A stretch of 6,633 bases of DNA from Anaerolineae bacterium CG2_30_58_95 (GTDB lineage: Bacteria; Chloroflexota; Anaerolineae; Anaerolineales; Villigracilaceae): NCBI GenBank assembly GCA_001872165.1, contig MNXK01000049.1:1-6633 (forward strand). Reading direction: 5' to 3'. Of the stretch, positions 5,036-6,633 are shown piece by piece (within the stretch, counting starts at the first letter, position 1; every line of letters starts with the position of its first letter). The notes beneath the pieces were generated by a model. It was given only the letters and a program-made list of their open reading frames with translations. It was not told where the DNA came from and searched no databases. Made by a program: the position numbers and the translations under genes.

Positions 5036-5257
5036 ATGAACGTAGGTATGCTCTGGTTCGACAACGATCCCCGAACTACAGTTTTAGAAAAAATTGACCG
5101 TGCTGTTGTTTATTACCGAAGCAAATATGGGTATATTCCGGACATTTGTTTTGTGAATCCAAGTATGCTTAATGAAACCCCTCTGTTAAATCCTAAAGTT
5201 GAAGTGAAGCCTCTACCTGTAATCCAACCTTGGAATTTTTGGCTGGTTAGGAAGTAG
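5036..5257 (+). CDS. Small conserved-looking hypothetical protein, low GC
   Basis: I do not recognise a named family for this 73-residue protein. It opens MNVGMLWFDNDP, continues with a helix containing KIDRAVVYYRSKYGYIPD, then a strand ICFVNPSML, and ends in PWNFWLVRK. The compact mix of aromatic and charged residues looks like a folded cytoplasmic domain; there is no signal peptide or membrane segment. AGGAGA (5025-5030) overlaps the stop of the NTPase gene, and the ATG is nine bases after that stop, so the two are co-transcribed and probably act together. By hand count the gene is about 40% GC (88 of 222 bases), well below its neighbours, which suggests separate acquisition or different selection on codons. 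Its pairing with the NTPase under a LexA-like site is the only functional hint. Confidence 0.7.
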   Translation: MNVGMLWFDNDPRTTVLEKIDRAVVYYRSKYGYIPDICFVNPSMLNETPLLNPKVEVKPLPVIQPWNFWLVRK

Positions 5258-5289
5258 ACCTGTTTTATATCCATGATCCATTCCTTCGG

Positions 5290-5664
5290 TTAATCGCGAT
5301 GACCAACGGCGACCACGACGGCGATTGCGTGCGTTTCGCTGTGACTCAGGCTGACCGACCAGGTGGTCAGCCTGAGTTCTTTTGCAATCCTTTCGGCTCT
5401 ATCGTGCAGGATGATGGCTGGCGCCTCGTATTCCCCGCCGCGGATTTCGATCTCTTGCCAGGATACCGGCCCGATACCTGTCCCCAAAGCCTTCGAGACG
5501 GCCTCCTTGGCCGCGAAACGCACTGCCAGCGATTCGTCTTTCCCGGCGCAGTATTTGAGTTCTGCTGACGTGAAGATACGCCTCAAGAATCGCTCGCCGT
5601 GACGTTCAATAGCGGCGTGGATACGGGCTATGTCAGTGAGGTCAATTCCAGTGCGTAGAATCAT
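5290..5664 (-). CDS. acpS: Holo-[acyl-carrier-protein] synthase (4'-phosphopantetheinyl transferase)
   Basis: AcpS transfers 4'-phosphopantetheine from coenzyme A to a serine of apo-acyl carrier protein, activating it for fatty acid synthesis in the cytoplasm. The 124-residue length is typical of this trimeric enzyme. Conserved motifs are all present: GIDLTDIARI with Mg2+ ligand D8, FTSAELKYC (31-39), RFAAKEAVSKALGTGIG with E54 as the second metal ligand and K53, and the C-terminal strand WSVSLSHSETHAIAVVVA with H108. The start ATG at 5664 follows directly on the stop codon of the peptidase gene (TAA-ATG, zero gap), and no strong ribosome binding site is visible. Translation probably depends on termination-reinitiation from the peptidase. 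The 32 bases between its stop and the convergent gene at 5257 contain no visible terminator. Confidence 0.95.
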   Translation of the reverse strand: MILRTGIDLTDIARIHAAIERHGERFLRRIFTSAELKYCAGKDESLAVRFAAKEAVSKALGTGIGPVSWQEIEIRGGEYEAPAIILHDRAERIAKELRLTTWSVSLSHSETHAIAVVVAVGHRD

Positions 5665-6633
5665 TTATGGCCCAGCAATCGCAATTGCAAGTCTCTCAGG
5701 GTGGAAGAACTTGCGCGCGGCCTGCAGCACTTCATCGGGCGTTACCGCGCGCACCAGGTCCGCAAAGCGACGGTAATAGTCCAGGCCCAGTTCGAAGCGT
5801 TCGATGTTCAGCAAAGCGCCAGCCACCCCGGCGTTGGATTCCAACGAAAGCGGCAGGCGTCCGACGAAGTTCGCCTGGCTATCGGAAAGCTCCTCGGTTG
5901 TGACTCCCTTCTCGACGAAACGGGCGATCTCGCCACGGATCAAGTCGGAAGCCTTTGCGACATTGTCGGGGTTGACGCCCGCGCTGATCTCCCACGAGCC
6001 GGGGCCGACGCCCGCATTGAGCGAGGAATAGGCGTAATACGCCAAGCCGGATTTCTCGCGCACCACCTCGCCGATACGCCCCATCATACCGAACTGGCCC
6101 AAAACAGAATTGCCCAGCGAGGCGGGGAGATATTCGAGGTCGCGGCGCGCCGGGCCTGAGACGCCGATGACGAGGTCGGCTTGGAATTTGCCAGCGATTT
6201 CCACGCGCCGGGTGACGGTCTCTTGCAGGGGCGTCAGCGGGGGCAGAGGCGGGGCGTCCGGCTTGTCGGGATTGTCCCAGTCGCCCAGGGCGCGCTGCAC
6301 CTGTTCCATCGCTGCCTGCGGCTCGACCGCGCCGACGATGGCGATGACCATACCGCGCGGCGCGTAGAAACGGCGGTGGAAATCTACCAAATCCTCGCCG
6401 CGGATGGCCTGGATCGTCTCCGGGTAGCCGTCATCTGGGCGGCGATAGGGATGATTGGCGAAGACGATCTGGTCGAAGGTCATGGCGGCCATGTCGGCGG
6501 TATCCTGGGCGCGGATGGCCAGCCCGGTCAGCAACTGGGCGCGCAGCTTCTCGACCTGCTCGCCAGGGAAAACCGGCTGGCGGATGACCTCGGCCAGGGT
6601 GTCGAGCAGCAGAGGCAGATCTTCAGCCAGGGA
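5665..6633 (-). CDS. M16 (insulinase-family) zinc peptidase, C-terminal part, cut by window edge
   Basis: The frame stays open to the right edge of the window and gives 322 residues, beginning in the window with SLAEDLPLLLDTLAEVIRQPVF. The in-frame TTG at 6534 is internal, not the start. The N-terminal HxxEH zinc site lies outside. The visible part holds the end of the first M16 domain (FYAPRGMVIAIVGAVEP), a proline-rich linker (DAPPLPPLTPL), and the second M16 domain with the arginine/tyrosine block MGRIGEVVREKSGLAYYAYSSL that such domains use to bind the substrate peptide. The order fits M16B peptidases of about 420 residues, so roughly 100 residues are probably missing; a longer fused form cannot be excluded. 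It is co-transcribed with acpS. Substrate and location are unknown. Confidence 0.9.
   Translation of the reverse strand, partial: SLAEDLPLLLDTLAEVIRQPVFPGEQVEKLRAQLLTGLAIRAQDTADMAAMTFDQIVFANHPYRRPDDGYPETIQAIRGEDLVDFHRRFYAPRGMVIAIVGAVEPQAAMEQVQRALGDWDNPDKPDAPPLPPLTPLQETVTRRVEIAGKFQADLVIGVSGPARRDLEYLPASLGNSVLGQFGMMGRIGEVVREKSGLAYYAYSSLNAGVGPGSWEISAGVNPDNVAKASDLIRGEIARFVEKGVTTEELSDSQANFVGRLPLSLESNAGVAGALLNIERFELGLDYYRRFADLVRAVTPDEVLQAARKFFHPERLAIAIAGP

Noticed and set aside
5258..5289. Terminator between the convergent 73-residue gene and acpS
   Set aside because: No stem of useful length followed by a U-tract is visible on either strand in these 32 bases.
6484..6534. TTG at 6534 as the start of the M16 peptidase
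   Set aside because: The frame continues upstream to the window edge with sequence typical of an M16 domain (LDTLAEVIRQPVF), so the TTG is an internal leucine codon.

Overview
This 6.6 kb window is gene-dense bacterial chromosome with GC-rich coding sequence. Gene content, ribosome binding sites and sigma-70-type promoters fit a free-living bacterium. My best guess is an Anaerolineae-type Chloroflexota, because of the LysN-like aminotransferase, the FmdB protein with a long charged tail, the M16 peptidase–acpS pair and an apparently leaderless transcript. That placement is inference; no rRNA or phylogenetic marker is present.

Left part (1-2250, all + strand). A complete toxin–antitoxin cassette comes first: a near-ideal promoter overlapped by a perfect inverted repeat, a ribbon-helix-helix-like antitoxin (DUF6364 type) and an overlapping PIN-domain toxin. 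It is followed by a fold-type I PLP aminotransferase of unknown substrate (770-1903) and a 72-residue two-helix membrane protein (2032-2250).

Centre (2251-3703, + strand). A PLP aminotransferase of the LysN/2-aminoadipate aminotransferase family (2480-3703) is preceded by what looks like an undescribed leucine attenuator. A TATAAT box sits six bases before an ATG that opens a 16-codon leader peptide, MLPALLELVMSGILLP. Six of its codons are leucine and none of them is CTG, the dominant leucine codon of the gene downstream. The leader is followed by a possible antiterminator hairpin and a 15-bp terminator stem with a U-tract, and then the aminotransferase with a strong ribosome binding site. 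This predicts transcription control by leucyl-tRNA charging and links the enzyme to branched-chain amino acid metabolism. It is the most interesting signal in the window.

Right part (3704-6633). A strong bidirectional terminator separates the aminotransferase from a convergent FmdB-type zinc-ribbon gene (- strand). Upstream of fmdB, two near-consensus promoters lie back to back. The rightward one (TTGACA-16-TATAAT) has a perfect GAAC-N4-GTTC palindrome directly after its -10 box. This matches the LexA (SOS) box of Gram-positive bacteria. It drives a two-gene operon of unknown function: an FtsK/EssC-like P-loop NTPase and a 73-residue protein with unusually low GC. Converging on this operon from the right are an M16 (insulinase-family) peptidase, cut by the window edge, and acpS (holo-ACP synthase), which starts at the base right after the peptidase stop codon. 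No gap between genes exceeds about 230 bases, and I saw no tRNA, rRNA, CRISPR array or insertion sequence.
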